Of a stretch of DNA of 64,000 bases, positions 33,561 to 46,256 are shown piece after piece. This stretch comes from Plantago ovata (Eukaryota; Streptophyta; Magnoliopsida; Lamiales; Plantaginaceae). Location: positions 51,335,725-51,399,724 of the forward strand of contig CM051455.1 of NCBI GenBank assembly GCA_028274465.1. The letters are read 5' to 3'. The notes below the pieces were generated by a model. That model saw only the letters and a program-made list of their open reading frames with translations. It made no database searches and had not been told where the DNA came from. Both the position numbers and the translations under genes were made by a program. How positions within the stretch are numbered: the stretch's first letter is position 1; every line of letters starts with the position of its first letter.

Positions 33561-34049
33561 ATGGCTAACAATGTAGGAATTGAGTTTTTGTTCTCCCAAA
33601 AAAGCGACGAGGACATGAACTCCCTCGAGTTATCCAGTGCTGAAATTGCCTTTCTCATGTCTTGTCTCGAAAATACATCTGAAAAATGTGCATCAGATGA
33701 TCATACGTTAACCCAATCCCAAGAGGATTATCCAGCTTCATTCTTGGGTGATCTTGGTAATAGCTACCTGGAGGAGGATTGTATTACATTTGACAAGGAC
33801 ATGATGGAGATGTCGTATAATTCACAAGGGTATGCAGATGTCAATAGGATTGACTCAGAAATTGAGCACATGTCGTGTTCCTTTCTGGATGATGGCGTCC
33901 CTGATGGCATGATAAGTTATGATCATGTCATGGAGTTCAGTAAGGTGATCGAATTCGAAGAAATTGATGATTTTTCTCAACACTGTTATGATACTAGTCC
34001 TGTAATGGGGGAGAAGGTTTATATTACTGATATGTGGCATATGAATTAA
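33561..34049 (+). CDS. Small acidic protein, family member 4 (162 aa, divergent)
   Basis: A complete 162-residue acidic frame, the most diverged member of the family whose other copies lie at 22-516, 1782-2249 and 3465-3872. The architecture is kept: an N-terminal LSSAEIAFLMSCLEN helix where others have NTDYSLLMSLLED, a Ser/Asp/Glu-rich middle, and a C-terminal aromatic tail, here ITDMWHMN. Shared flanking blocks upstream (33250-33430) and downstream (34481-34740) also tie it to the 4-5 kb region. No enzyme motif, signal peptide or membrane helix is visible. Function unknown. A TATA element is at 33469. The intact frame after such divergence suggests that it is under selection. Confidence 0.65.
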   Translation: MANNVGIEFLFSQKSDEDMNSLELSSAEIAFLMSCLENTSEKCASDDHTLTQSQEDYPASFLGDLGNSYLEEDCITFDKDMMEMSYNSQGYADVNRIDSEIEHMSCSFLDDGVPDGMISYDHVMEFSKVIEFEEIDDFSQHCYDTSPVMGEKVYITDMWHMN

Positions 34050-35280
34050 TCATGATGTATATCACTATATTGTGTTCGGCTAAGAACTATATATTGTGTC
34101 AGTTTTAATTCCCTTCAAAGCTAGAATGATTATAACTTTGTAGTTTTTCGGTCAGTTTTATATCTTGTGTCCTGTAAATGTCTTCATGAATCAATTAATG
34201 AACTATACTACCTAGCCAGTTAATTATATTATCAATGCAACTTTTCTTTGATTCTCATGATCAGTGTGATATAATTCGCTTGAAAACTTGAATGGTCATC
34301 TACTGATCATCCGTAATTTAGAAGAAAACACTTTGCTTTATGTGCAAAACAAGTGACAACGGATCATGCAAGACTAGGATTTAGTATAGAGGTATATTAT
34401 CACTGCCATGAATCAATGATTATGTTTAAGCTAAGGGGCATCATCACCTAGTAATTAAAAAATCATCTTGGACTTGAAGATACTTTTTACCTGCTGACCT
34501 TGTATTGACTTTCAACTGATCATCTATCAATAATATAATAATATACTTCAGTTTATGAGATTATTTTATTTAATTACAAATTAACAATGTATAACAATTA
34601 AAGACATTCTAAACTTCTAAACTATTACCATAATACCAAGACTAAATTTTTAATAAAACTCATTAGGCCTAGCTATGTCATAGAACCCACAGACACCGCC
34701 TCATGAACAAGAGCATCATGTACTGTACTCAATTGGATCAGATGAGTCTGTAGATTCTATACAATCTTCAAGTCTTGGAGTCCAATCAACCATTGAGTTA
34801 CTTTGCACCTTAATCAATAATATAAGTACTTGTATTTAAGATGCACATGAATGGTAGGTCAAAGAATTAGCTATCAACATGTGCCTTTTTTTTTAAGTGA
34901 AAATATGTGCAAATGTTTCAGACTTTCCAGTACTTTAAAAAAAATTAAAAATTACATTGATCAATACAACAATACCTACTCCTATATGTATAAGGTATCG
35001 ATTGGTTTCGCAAAAATACATGTAAAAGGCCCAAATTTGGCGTTGACCGGCCCCAATCCATGTGATTGGTTTTGTTTTGCCGACATGTATTGCCATATCT
35101 GGGCTGCCCCTTTTTTTTTTTTTTTTACTTCTTTTACCGAAATGTGATCGAATGCATGCGGCGGATGTATTTTGAATCCACGCCTACCCCCTGCAACGCT
35201 TCACACCTCCCATCTGTAATTCCTGCCACTGTTTTCGATGACCAAATTAACCCTCTACAGTGAAATTTTGTTACAAATTT
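34050..35280. other. Intergenic, duplicated 3'-flank block
   Basis: No gene. About 34481-34530 and 34661-34740 match, inverted, 4190-4430 and 8540-8800. A run of 18 T lies near 35110. Confidence 0.45.
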
Positions 35281-36140
35281 GCCCTGCAGTACCCTAGATC
35301 TATGGTAAGTCGACATATATACATCTCCCCATGTTTCTGCCGGTTGATGGGGCAGAACAGGGGATCGGTAAGGCTCCGTGAAAAAACCATTCTCCTCCGC
35401 CGCATTCCGTATAATAAATCCAGCTCCGCCGCCGAATCACTCCGCAGCCACCTATTCTCCTCCCAATTTGTACGATTGATTATTCTCGATTTTTCATTCA
35501 TTGGATTAGGTTTTTACGTTTTTATTTTTCATTATTAACAGTAGTATCTGATTATCTGCTTTTGTTTGTGTTGATGGAATGGTGGATCGTATACGGTGGT
35601 GGATCACACCTACGATGACGTGGTGTTGGGCACTGGTGGCGTTGGACTGAGGGCGGCGATCGGGTTGTCGAAGCACAGATTTAATACTGCTTGCATTACC
35701 AAACTTTTCCCTACTCGTTCTCACACAGTTTCATGTATGTATGGACTTGTTTATTGTGAGCTCGATCATATAATTTTTAGTATTAGTTCGGTTTGTGTTT
35801 TGGATTCAGCAATTCCTGTTTTGGATTTCTGTGATGTTTTGGCTACTAGGTTTGTATATTACGAAGTACTATTTAATTGGCCTTGATTGTGTTAATCTCT
35901 TGTCTCTCTTTTAGTTCATCCAGTTAAATTCACCATCCTGCTTTGTTGCTAGTACTTATATTATTCAATAACTAATGACTCTCCAGATTCTACTACTGGA
36001 AAAGAAGTTGTTATGATCCTTAATTGTGCCAGTTGACACTGTGCTCTTTGGATTCATGTCTAACAAAAATGATCCTACAAGTGAGCTATACGCTTAATAG
36101 TGTGTTTCCCTTTGTATGCCTAATGCAGGGTGGTATAAAT
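35281..36140 (+). pseudogene. Succinate dehydrogenase flavoprotein subunit fragment (SDH1-like)
   Basis: The mitochondrial complex II flavoprotein oxidises succinate with covalently bound FAD. Here an exon-like frame at about 35596-35735 reads [20 protein letters not shown] and then [20 protein letters not shown]. That is the Rossmann FAD-binding site (GTGGVG, usually GAGGAG) followed by the loop with the His that binds FAD (SHT). An upstream Arg/Ser-rich stretch (about 35345-35460) could be the targeting peptide, and QGGIN at about 36127 would be the next exon. After QGGIN the sequence changes to unrelated coiled-coil coding DNA. Only about 60 of more than 600 residues are present, so it is a truncated copy. 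Confidence 0.75.
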
Positions 36141-36590
36141 GTTGATAACATTTTGGCATGGCCAAAGAGATTGAGGTGCAGGATAGAGAGCACCAACTTG
36201 ATGATAAATATGAAGCTTTAGTTGCTAGGGAGAAGCAGATTCTTGACAGGGAACATGAGTTGGATAACAAGGGTAAGTCACTAGTGGCTATGAGTATTGG
36301 AGTTGTCTGCCAAGACTAACATCATTGAAAAGAAGCAGAAAGCACTTGATCATATGGAGAAAAGGACTATTGAGAGGGAGATGTATCTTTGAAAAACTGC
36401 TGCCTATATAGAAGATGCTCGAAGGCTCAACCAAACTCAATAAGCTACAATACGCAGGTTGTTACACATGATTTGTGTTATTGTAATTGCTTTGTTTGTT
36501 GGTTTCGTGCTAAAAAAAATTACGGACATCTATGTTATGAAGTAGAATATGAAACCTGTATGCAAATAAAGATTGAAGATTAGGATGCAA
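36141..36590 (+). pseudogene. Coiled-coil plus C-terminal membrane-anchor fragment, unidentified
   Basis: Directly after the SDH1-like QGGIN motif, the frame turns into a charged coiled coil (KEIEVQDREHQLDDKYEAL, then VAREKQILDREHELDNK). It continues with breaks through EKKQKALDHMEKRTIEREM. Near 36455 a hydrophobic stretch (ICVIVIALFVGFVL) would be a C-terminal membrane anchor. Several stops interrupt it. I do not recognise the parent gene; the pattern suits a tail-anchored coiled-coil protein. Confidence 0.4.
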
Positions 36591-36599
36591 TCTCATATG

Positions 36600-37319
<720 letters not shown>

Positions 37320-37717
37320 TTGTAAATGTTATGCCATATACTTCATTCCTGAGGCCAACATCTTTGTAATTAAGGCCAAATATTAATCTTTCTTGCAGCA
37401 ACAAAATTTTGACATTCAATCAAGTCTTGCAATGTTTTTTGTAAGGCCAATTTACATAAATCTGTCCACAGTTCTATTTTTAAGTTATCTGTTGCTGTAT
37501 TTTGCTTGCCATTCAGTCAATTCTTTGTCAAGCTTTTATGATTCCCAAGTGAATCAAGAAATGTTGCATCTAAGACCTTGATTTATCTGTACTTCAGCTC
37601 TTCTAACATTTGCTTTTCATTGTCTTTCTCTTATATTTAGAAAAGTGAAAGAATGTAAGATCGATATAACTTGCTTTTAGATACAATTACACGCATGTGA
37701 GACAGAATTGACTAAGG

Positions 37718-38490
37718 TGTTGAGCAACACCTACGTCAACAGTGTAGTTTTTTGACTGTAAACTGCAGATTAATTAGTTCAACAAACACATATAATATAT
37801 ATCAAAGTTAAAACACAGCGAAAAGTAAATAAAAACCCGTGTTTGCAGAATATTCAAGCAGCTTGTTAAGCTTGCTTGACATCGTCCCCGAAGAAAAGAA
37901 CCACTGGAAAGAAATATGTTCGTACAAATCCCTTGCACTCGCTCTATCTAACTGAAAACAACACCAGTCATCTAACAATGATATAGAGATGCACTTTGCC
38001 TATTCTAACTCTCAGTACGCTGCTGGAGAACTAGAATATAAAACTCGTGTAAAGACACAATACAAAAACAACTAAAACTAAAGAACAATACTATGAGTCG
38101 TGAACCCTTTGAATCGGTGTAGCTTCTCTGTGGCCAAGTCTTGATGTATTTATATTATGGTAACTAGGTCGAATATCATCAGGACTTCTCTTCTCTCTTG
38201 TGAACTGTATATGGAATTGAACTCCTCTTGTAGAAATTGACTTCTTCAGTTTATAAGATCTCATTTTCCTTCTTTGACTTGAATTCCTTTTATAGTTCTT
38301 CTTTGTATAAGTCTCTTCCTTCATCAGGCCTTCTTATAACCAACAATTCCCTTGTTTAAACAATTCCTGCACAAGACAAACAACTGTATCTATGCAATAG
38401 TTATTGTGTTACAATAGGTAAAACTAAATAAAAGCGGCTAAATGACTGTAATTTCAGGAATATAGGGGATGGGTGAACCATCGGTCAACA
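37718..38490. mobile_element. Possible copia-type solo LTR
   Basis: Begins TGTTGAGCAAC and ends GGTCAACA, the TGTTGA...TCAACA boundary usual in copia LTRs. About 770 bases with no coding frame. No target duplication is visible (TAAGG against CCTAA), so it is tentative. Confidence 0.3.
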
Positions 38491-38689
38491 CCTAAGTCAA
38501 CACTCTAAAAACAGTTGCACTTACAAACAAAAAGCATCTAAACATTATCTTTACAAGAACAGTCATATATATATTCATTGATCATGTGTTCCTAACCTCT
38601 TTAAAAGTCATATTCATTGATATTCCATGAATTCTTTCTGTTGTATTGAAGAGCGCGGAGCATAAACATATATCTATTTGAAAACACCA

Positions 38690-39010
38690 AATGAACAAAT
38701 CATGTTTCGGAGTACAGAAGAGAAACACACAAGCTCGAATTGAACTGAACTCTGCAATTTTTGTGGAAACCAGGTTAAGGAAACAGCGGAGGTAAAGAGA
38801 AAAGAGATAAAGAAATAGTAATCGGTGTAGTATCTAGCTATTTAACAAATAGACCAAAAAAGAAAACTAGTATACGTATAGATTACCGGAATCCAGAAAA
38901 ATTAACTGATTCATACAATAACTTGCTTCTTCTTCAAGAGCACACACAAAAATTATCTGCCAAAATATCAATAATCTAAGCAACCTAGACATATACAACT
39001 TGACTGGACA
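38690..39010 (-). pseudogene. PHD-array remnant, non-coding part
   Basis: This block repeats, with divergence, the DNA at 41855-42000, 42085-42230 and 42735-43000 (AGAAACACACAAGCTCGAAT and what follows). It is the most distal piece of the duplicated PHD-finger locus and has no coding exon of its own. Confidence 0.5.
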
Positions 39011-39460
39011 AGATACGTTGTCATCAAAAACATGACAAAAACATTTTTTATAACTCAATTAGATGTATATATGAAACTACATGTTCGATAGAAGAAGGAG
39101 ATCAAAAGAAATTATGAACCTTCATTAGCAGATGCATATATAAGAATTGAACCTGCGCAATTATTTGGTTAAAACGTTCAGTGGCGAACACAAGCAGCGG
39201 CAAGAGGCTGCAAGTGCTCCCCAAAATTTTGACAAGTAAAATTACTAGTATTATATACTCCTAGGTTAATATTTATACTAGTACTTCATATATCTATTTA
39301 AATGTAATTAATTAACCTAATCCCTTTCCAAACTACTCAACCTCCTCCGTTTCTACATTGACTACACATACAATACATTGGTTTTATTATATTTTATAAT
39401 TAGTTATATTTTCTTGGTATCCATTCATAATAATTTAAATTATTTTTTTTACATACATAC

Positions 39461-39718
39461 TACTTCATCCGTCCAAAAATAAATGAAATATTTTGTTTTA
39501 TCAACTTTTTTTTGTCGATTTGATATCAAATTAATCCTAAATCATACATTGAAAACAATTAATAATATTATATTACTGAATTAGAATGTTTATATTTTCA
39601 CATAATATAAAGGTTTTAATGATTTACATACATGATTTGGGATTAATTTGAGATCAAATAGATCCTCGTAAAAGCCAATAAAATAAAGTGTTTTACTTAT
39701 TTTTTAACGAAGAAAGTA
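39461..39718. mobile_element. Decayed Stowaway-like MITE
   Basis: Left end TACTTCATCCGTCCAAAAAT and inverted right end TACTTTCTTCGTTAAAAAAT remain similar over about 40 bases. The interior is AT-rich. Confidence 0.5.
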
Positions 39719-39957
39719 TATCTTTTTGGCATTGACTTTTAAAGTTTTCTTATGATTTTATATTTCAATAATAGTGCACCCCATACTTTATTTTCTGCGT
39801 TCGCCCCTGAAAACGTTATACCTGGATCTGAACCTGCCTCTGCCGGAGAATTAATTTGGACAACGGGTTGTGGATAAAGTATCTATAAAATAATGGAAAA
39901 CATATATGATGAAGGCATGATGCAGTAATTATAATTGAATTTATAAGGTTTTATAAT

Positions 39958-40203
39958 TTATATGAAATGATGAGAAGCTTGCGAACAAATTGCGCTAAAT
40001 TGCAAACAAATTGCGCTAAATTGCGCGTCAGCATCATTGGATGGTTCCTCATTTGTATTCGACCTTATTTCTTTTGCCAGAGATAAAATCCAAGTTGCAA
40101 CCATCATTTGCTTATGGCCTGCTCTCTTAAATGAAGCAGACGGTGAAGCATACAAGGTACATTCAGAGCAGTCTTTTGACATCCGTTTAGCACACAAAAT
40201 CAA
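39958..40203 (-). pseudogene. PHD-array: Cys-containing exon copy a
   Basis: The minus-strand frame SKDCSECTLYASPSASFKRA and then GHKQMM and EIRSNTNEEPS repeats the exon found at 41385-41107, 44126-43900 and 45018-44809. The parent protein is unknown. In each unit this exon lies before a PHD-finger exon. This copy ends in stops after a duplicated GCGCTAAATTGC stretch. Confidence 0.5.
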
Positions 40204-40405
40204 TGCATATATATATATGACTTTTACTAGAATGTATGCAAAATAATAAAGAGGTTAAGAAACACAAGATCAAAGAATATCTGAATGTTCTTAGGGACGT
40301 GGTTTAGATGCTCTGTCTAAATGTAAAAACTAGCAAATGCATACATTGCATAAGGTTGTAGTTTTCATTTATGGAATGACATGTTCTTGAAAAAAAAAGT
40401 GAACT

Positions 40406-40634
40406 TGTAACGACCCGACCCACTAACGGGCCGAGACCCAGCCCAACGGGCCGGCAAGGTTACTCATGGGTGCTCTCCAGAGTGATATGTTGGCCCCACA
40501 GACCAACACGGGTTCTAATCCACGCACTTTGTCCTCACTCGTGCGCGCACCGGGAACTTCCCCTAGAATTGCTCCAGAGCAAGCACGCTTAACTCTGAAG
40601 TTCTTCTAGGAGAATTCCCAAAAAGAAAGGTGCA
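40406..40634 (-). mobile_element. 5S-rRNA-derived (Cassandra-like TRIM) LTR fragment
   Basis: The minus strand contains AGAACTTCAGAGTTAAGCGT followed by GCTTG, which is 5S rRNA sequence from the A-box region, and then GGAAGTTCCCGGTGCG, as in the 5S 3' half with the box C portion deleted. The piece ends GGGTCGGGTCGTTACA. Terminal repeats carrying 5S rRNA are the mark of Cassandra retrotransposons. No partner LTR or target duplication is visible. Confidence 0.6.
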
Positions 40635-40717
40635 CCATCATTTGTTTATGGCCCGCTCTCTTCAATGAAGCAGACATTGAAGAATACAAGGTACATTCAA
40701 ACATTTATCGGAACTTA

Positions 40718-40973
40718 TGCAAGTTATCGCAAACATTTCAAATGAAAGTTTCTGCCACAATTATCGCAAGTTAGCAGCTTTCCTCCATATCTACATATAT
40801 TGCACCCTTGACGGCGACAGGTTGGGCATTCCCACTTCTTCTTTGAAACACACTTCAAAACAGGGTGCAAAGTCTAAACATTGGAAGTGGTACGTATTCG
40901 GACAGTGATCACAACATAGCAAGTCACCACCGTCTCCACATATGACACATGCATAGTAATGTTGAACCAACAA
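40718..40973 (-). pseudogene. PHD-array: PHD-finger exon copy a
   Basis: Minus-strand frame [32 protein letters not shown] gives the first part of a PHD zinc finger (Cys4-His-Cys order). After a one-base shift the next frame gives KKWECPTC (end of the finger) and a second zinc module, [20 protein letters not shown] with His-x2-Cys, ending in a stop. PHD fingers read histone tails in the nucleus; similar fingers occur in plant CHD3-type remodellers, but the parent gene is not certain. The shift between the two halves marks it as broken. Confidence 0.65.
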
Positions 40974-41029
40974 AAATATATATATAATGACTTAGAAAAG
41001 GAAAAAAGGAAGTCATTACTTACTTTTTG

Positions 41030-41385
41030 TTGCACCTTGCATCGGAGTTAGCTTCATCCAATAGAGTTTTTCTTGATTTTTTTCTATGAAAGACCTTCAT
41101 CCCCCTTCAGAGCTCGACCAATAGAAGAAACCATCTCTGGAAATTGAGGTCTAGAGTGTGTGAACATGAGGCTTCAGTTTTATCATCAATTGTAGAATCA
41201 AGGTGAATTTTAGCATCAGCAACAATGGATGGTTCCTCATTTGTATTCGACCTTATTTCATTTTCCAGAGATAAAAGGCCATCAGCTGCAGCCATCATTT
41301 GTTTATGGCCCGCTCTCTTCAATGAAGCAGACATTGAAGAATACAAGGTACATTCACAGCAACCTTTTGAAATCTGTTTCTGCAC
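41030..41385 (-). pseudogene. PHD-array: Cys-containing exon copy b
   Basis: After a TTTGTGCAG acceptor the frame reads KQISKGCCECTLYSSMSASL, then KRAGHKQMM and EIRSNTNEEPS, and on to HTLDLNFQRW with a shift. Together with the PHD exon at 40973-40718 downstream on the same strand it makes one duplicated unit. Confidence 0.55.
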
Positions 41386-41639
41386 AAAGTCAATGCATAT
41401 ATATTTGACTTTTATTAGCTTGTAAGCAAAATAATAAAGAAGTTAAGAAACACAAGATCAAAGAATATATGAATGTTCTTCAGGATGAGGTTTAGATGCT
41501 CTGTCTAAATGTAAAAACAACCAAATGCATACATTGAACAGGGTTGCAGTTTTCATTCATGGAATGACATGTTCTTGAAAAAAAAAATGAGGAATTACAT
41601 CATTTCATATTAATGATGATCCAAACATTTATCGCAACT

Positions 41640-41870
41640 TATGCAAGTTATCGCAAACATTTCAAACGAACGTTTCTGCCACAATTATCGCAACTTAGTT
41701 GTTTTCCTCCATATTTGCATATATCGCACCTTTGACGGCAACAAGTTGGGCGTTCCCATTTCTTCTTTGGAACAAACTTCAAAACAGGGTCTAAATTCTA
41801 AACATTGGAAGTGGTACGAATTCGGACAGTGATCACAACATAGCAAGTCACCACGTTTCAGAATACAGAA
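41640..41870 (-). pseudogene. PHD-array: PHD-finger exon copy b (5' part replaced)
   Basis: The frame keeps [20 protein letters not shown], but the CVICGDG start is replaced by unrelated sequence, so the finger lacks its first Cys pair. The second module is retained downstream. Confidence 0.55.
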
Positions 41871-42270
41871 GAGAAACACACAAGCTCGAATTGAACTGAA
41901 TTCTGCAATTTGTGTGGAAACCAGGTAAAGGAAACAGCTGAGGTAAAGAGAAAGAGTGAACGAAACAACAATCCGTGGGAGCATCTATTTTACAAATAGA
42001 CTAAAAACAAAAACTAGTAAGTGTCATAAAGAAAGATTGGAAGTGGTACGAATTCGGACAGTGATCACAACATAGCAAGTCACCACGTTTCAGAATACAG
42101 AAGAGAAACACACAAGCTCGAATTGAACTGAATTCTGCAATTTGTGTGGAAACCAGGTAAAGGAAACAGCTGAGGTAAAGAGAAAGAGTGAACGAAACAA
42201 CAATCCGTGGGAGCATCTATTTTACAAATAGACTAAAAACGAAAAACTAGTAAGTGTCATAAAGAAAGAT
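41806..42270. repeat. Two tandem copies of about 225 bases
   Basis: The segment from the PHD-exon start through the AACTAGTAAGTGTCATAAAG string occurs at about 41806-42025 and again at 42036-42265, almost unchanged. A third, diverged copy lies at about 42690-42905. Confidence 0.8.
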
Positions 42271-42489
42271 TACCAGAATCCAGACAAATTGATTGATTCA
42301 TACTATAACTTAATTAATTCTTCAAGAACACACAAAAATTATCTTGCAGCCAAATATCAATTATCTGAACAGCCGAGGATGCTCTGTCTAAATGTAAAAA
42401 TAACCAAATGCATACATTGCATAGGGTTGCAGTTTTCATTTACGGAATGACATGTTCTTGAAAAAAAAAGTGAGGAATGACATCATTTC

Positions 42490-42740
42490 ATATTAATGAT
42501 GATCTAAACATTTATCGCAACTTATGCAAGTTATCGCAAACATCTCAAACGAAAGTTTTTGCCACTATTATCGCAAGTTACCTGCTTTCCTCCATATTTA
42601 CATATATCTCACCTTTGACGGCGACAAGTTGGGCGTTCACACTTCTTCTTCGGAACTCACTTCAAAACAGAGTCTAAATTCTAAACAATGAAAATGGTAC
42701 GTATTCGGACAGTGATCACAACACAGCAAGTCACCACGTT
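42490..42740 (-). pseudogene. PHD-array: PHD-finger exon copy c
   Basis: This diverged copy retains the GACCTGCTATG-type PHD core and the tandem second module, with extra substitutions and stops. It sits between the 225-base repeats and the (TA)n tract. Confidence 0.45.
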
Positions 42741-43043
42741 TCAGAATACAGAAGAGAAACACACAAGCTCGAATTGAACTGAATTCTGCAATTTGTGTGG
42801 AAACCAGGTAAAGGAAACAGCTGATGTAAAGAGAAAGAGTGAACGAAACAACAATCCGTGGGAGTATCTATTTTATAAATAGACCAAAAAGAAAAACTAG
42901 TAAATTGACTGATTCATACTATAACTTACTTCTTCAAGAACACAAAAAAATTATCTTACAGCCAAATATCAATTATCTAAACAACCTAGACATACAACAT
43001 GAGTGGCCAAAATATGTTTTCATAAAAAGCCCAACAAAAAATA

Positions 43044-43249
<206 letters not shown>

Positions 43250-43719
43250 TGAAAAAGATAAAAGGAAAGGTTATGAACCTTCAGTAGCAGATGAATAAGA
43301 ATTGAACCCGCAAAATTATTTGGTTAAATAATATGCCTGGATCTGAACCTACCTCTGCCACACATTTATTTGGACAACGTTAACGGGTTGTGGAGAATGT
43401 GTCTATAAAATAATGGAAAAATATATGATGAAGTCATGATGCAGTAATTATAATTGAATATATAAGGGTTTTATAATTTATGAAATGATGAGAATTAAGC
43501 TTGCGAACATATTGCGCTCAATTGCATAAGAAAATGTAGTTTACTATCACCAACATCTACAGCAGAAATTTGGAACAAAGGAAATCTATAGGATCTGAAA
43601 TTCTACTCGAAGAACTTGATCAAGCATCAAACAAGAATCTAAATCTAAAAGAGAATTAAGGCCAATAACAATAATTCCTTTCTAACTCTGCCAAACCAAT
43701 ACAATAGAGAGCTCGTTGT

Positions 43720-44126
43720 TATGCCATGTATCTTGCATCGGAGTTAGCTTCATCCAACAGCGTTTCCCTTGATTATTTGTATGAAGGACCTTTGTATCCC
43801 TTCAGTGCTTGATCGACCAATATACGAAGCCATCTCCTTAAACTGAGATCTAGAGTGCCCCAACATGAGCCTTCAGGTAAATCATCAACCATAGAATCAA
43901 AGTGAATTTCAGCGCGCGTCAGCTGCATTGGATGGTTCCACATTTGTATTCGACCTTATTTCTTTTGCCAAAGACAAAATCCCATCAGTTGCAACCATCA
44001 TTTGTTTATGGCATGCTGATCTCTTCAATGAAGCAGACATTGAAGCATCCAAGGTACATTCAGAGCAATCTTTTGACATCCGTTTCTGCACAAAATCAAT
44101 GCAGATATATATATGACATTTATTAG
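43720..44126 (-). pseudogene. PHD-array: Cys-containing exon copy c
   Basis: The frame reads MSKDCSECTLDASMSASLKR, then HKQMMVATDGILSLAKEIRS and NTNVEPS. The 3' part is frameshifted and runs on to an ACATGGCATAAC stretch. Same exon as 45018-44648. Confidence 0.5.
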
Positions 44127-44339
44127 GATGTAAGATAAATAATAAAGAGGTTAAGAAACACAAGATCAAAGAATATTTAAATGTTCTTAGCGATGTGGTT
44201 TAGATGATCTGTCTAAATGTAAAAACTAGCAAATGCATACATTGCATAAGGTTGTAGTTTCATTTATGGAATGACATGTTCTTGAAAAAAAAAAGTTAGG
44301 AATGAAACCATTTCATATTAATGATGATCCAAACATTTA

Positions 44340-44606
44340 TCGCAACTTATTGCAAGTTATCGCAAACATTTCAAATGAAAGTTTCTGCCACAATTATCGC
44401 AAGTTAGCAGCTTTCCTCCATATTTACAGATATCGCACCTTTGACGGCGACAGGTTGGGCATTCCCACTTCTTCTTTGGAACACACTTCAAAACAGGGTT
44501 TAAAATCTAACCATTGGAAGTGGTACGTATTCGGACAGTGATCACAACATAGCAAGTCACTACCGTCTCCACATACGACACATGCATAGTAATGTTGAAC
44601 CAACAA
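44340..44606 (-). pseudogene. PHD-array: PHD-finger exon copy d
   Basis: [20 protein letters not shown] with the following His-x2-Cys gives the finger. The same one-base shift as in copy a precedes [20 protein letters not shown] and a second zinc module. Because copies a and d share the shift, the break predates the duplication. Confidence 0.6.
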
Positions 44607-44639
44607 AAATATATATAAAATGACTTAGAAAAGGAAAAT

Positions 44640-45018
44640 ATGTATTTATTACTTACTTTTTGTTGCACCTTTAATCGGAGTTAGCTTCATCCAACAGAGT
44701 TTCCCTTGATTTTTTGTATGAAGGACCTTCATGTCCCTTCGGATCGAGCTCGACCAATAGAGAAACCATCTCTGGAAACTGAGGTCTAGAGTGCGTGAGC
44801 CTGAGGCCTCAGTTATCATCAACTGTAGAATCAAGGTGAATTTTAGCGTCAGCAACATTGGATGGTTCCTCATTTGTATTCGACCTTATTTCATTTGCCA
44901 GAGATAAAAGGCCTTTAGCTGCAGCCATCATTTGTTTATGGCCCACTCTCTTCAATGAAGCAGACATTGAAGAATACAAGGTACATTCACAGCAACCTTT
45001 TGAAATCCGTTTTTGCAT
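44640..45018 (-). pseudogene. PHD-array: Cys-containing exon copy d
   Basis: The frame reads KRISKGCCECTLYSSMSASL, then KRVGHKQMM and EIRSNTNEEPSNVADAKIHL, and ends at a stop after STVDDN, with the remainder in another frame. It is upstream of the PHD exon at 44606 on the same strand. Confidence 0.55.
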
Positions 45019-46256
45019 AAAATCAGTTCATATATATTTGACTTTCATTAGCATGTAAGCAAAATAATAAAGAGGTTAAGAAACACAAGATCAAAGAATA
45101 TATGAATGTTCTTTAGGATGAGATTTAGATGCTCAGTCTAAATGTAAAAACAAGCAAATGCATACATTGCATACACTACAAGAAAACAGCTAAATAGCAA
45201 CCACTTTTAGCAACCGATCGATCGGTTGCTAAAATTAGCGACCGATCGGTCTTTTAGCGACCGATGGGAGCCTTTAGCGACGGAAAGTCGCCCTTAGAGC
45301 GGCCGGAATTTAGCGAGGGATGGTTTATCCGTCGCTAAATTGCGACGGATGGGTCCATCCGTTGCTAAATAGCGACGGATTCCACCATCCGTTGAAAGAT
45401 ATTAATGTTTTTATTTTTTTTTTAGGCCGGTCAACATCCATCCGTCGCTAAAATATTTTTAAAAAAAAAATTAAATAAGTTCAGCGACGGATGGTGGTCC
45501 GTCGCTAATATAGCGACCGATCGCTATATTAGAGACGGACTACATCCGTCGCTAATATAGTGACCGATCGCTATATTATCGACGGACCACCATCCGTCGC
45601 TGAACTGTTTATCATCTTCTCCCAGCGGCTGATCGCCAGAACACACACAACACACACTTCGTCTTCTCCGCTCGGCTCCAAGCTCTCATCCCCTATTTTC
45701 TTCGTTTCTTCACCATTTCAATCAATATTATAGTTATTTTGAAGCTCTTCCATCAAAGAACAAGTGTAGCTATTCAATTGCGTGATTATTTCCCCATTTC
45801 TTCCGCAATCAAAGGTATATATTTCGAACCTAACTTGTCTAAATTTTAGTATTCTTCATTTTTTTTCAATTCATTGAATTGTATGCATTCTACTAGTATC
45901 TATCATGTTGTGTAGCTCAAATTAGGGGGACGAACAAGTTTTAGTTGGTGAATTGATAGATTTGGTATGAATTGGGTATTTTATAGTTTAGTTCGATTAT
46001 GTTTGGGATTTGAATTGGGTTCGATTATGTTTGGGATTTGAATTTGGTTCGATTATGTTTGGGGTTATCTACGTAGTTAGTTTTGTTCAATTAGTGTAGT
46101 TTGTTTGGGATATACTAATTAGATTTGAAAATTGCATAAATATAATTATAATGGAAATATGAGTAATTATATTGTATTGTAATTAGTTATTATAATGGAA
46201 ATTGTATAAATATAATGAAAATATAATTAGTTTTTGGTCAGATTTAGCATTCAAAT

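Noticed and set aside
36024..36221. Independent 65-residue gene
   Set aside because: It overlaps the SDH1-like/coiled-coil chimera in another frame and shows no features of its own.
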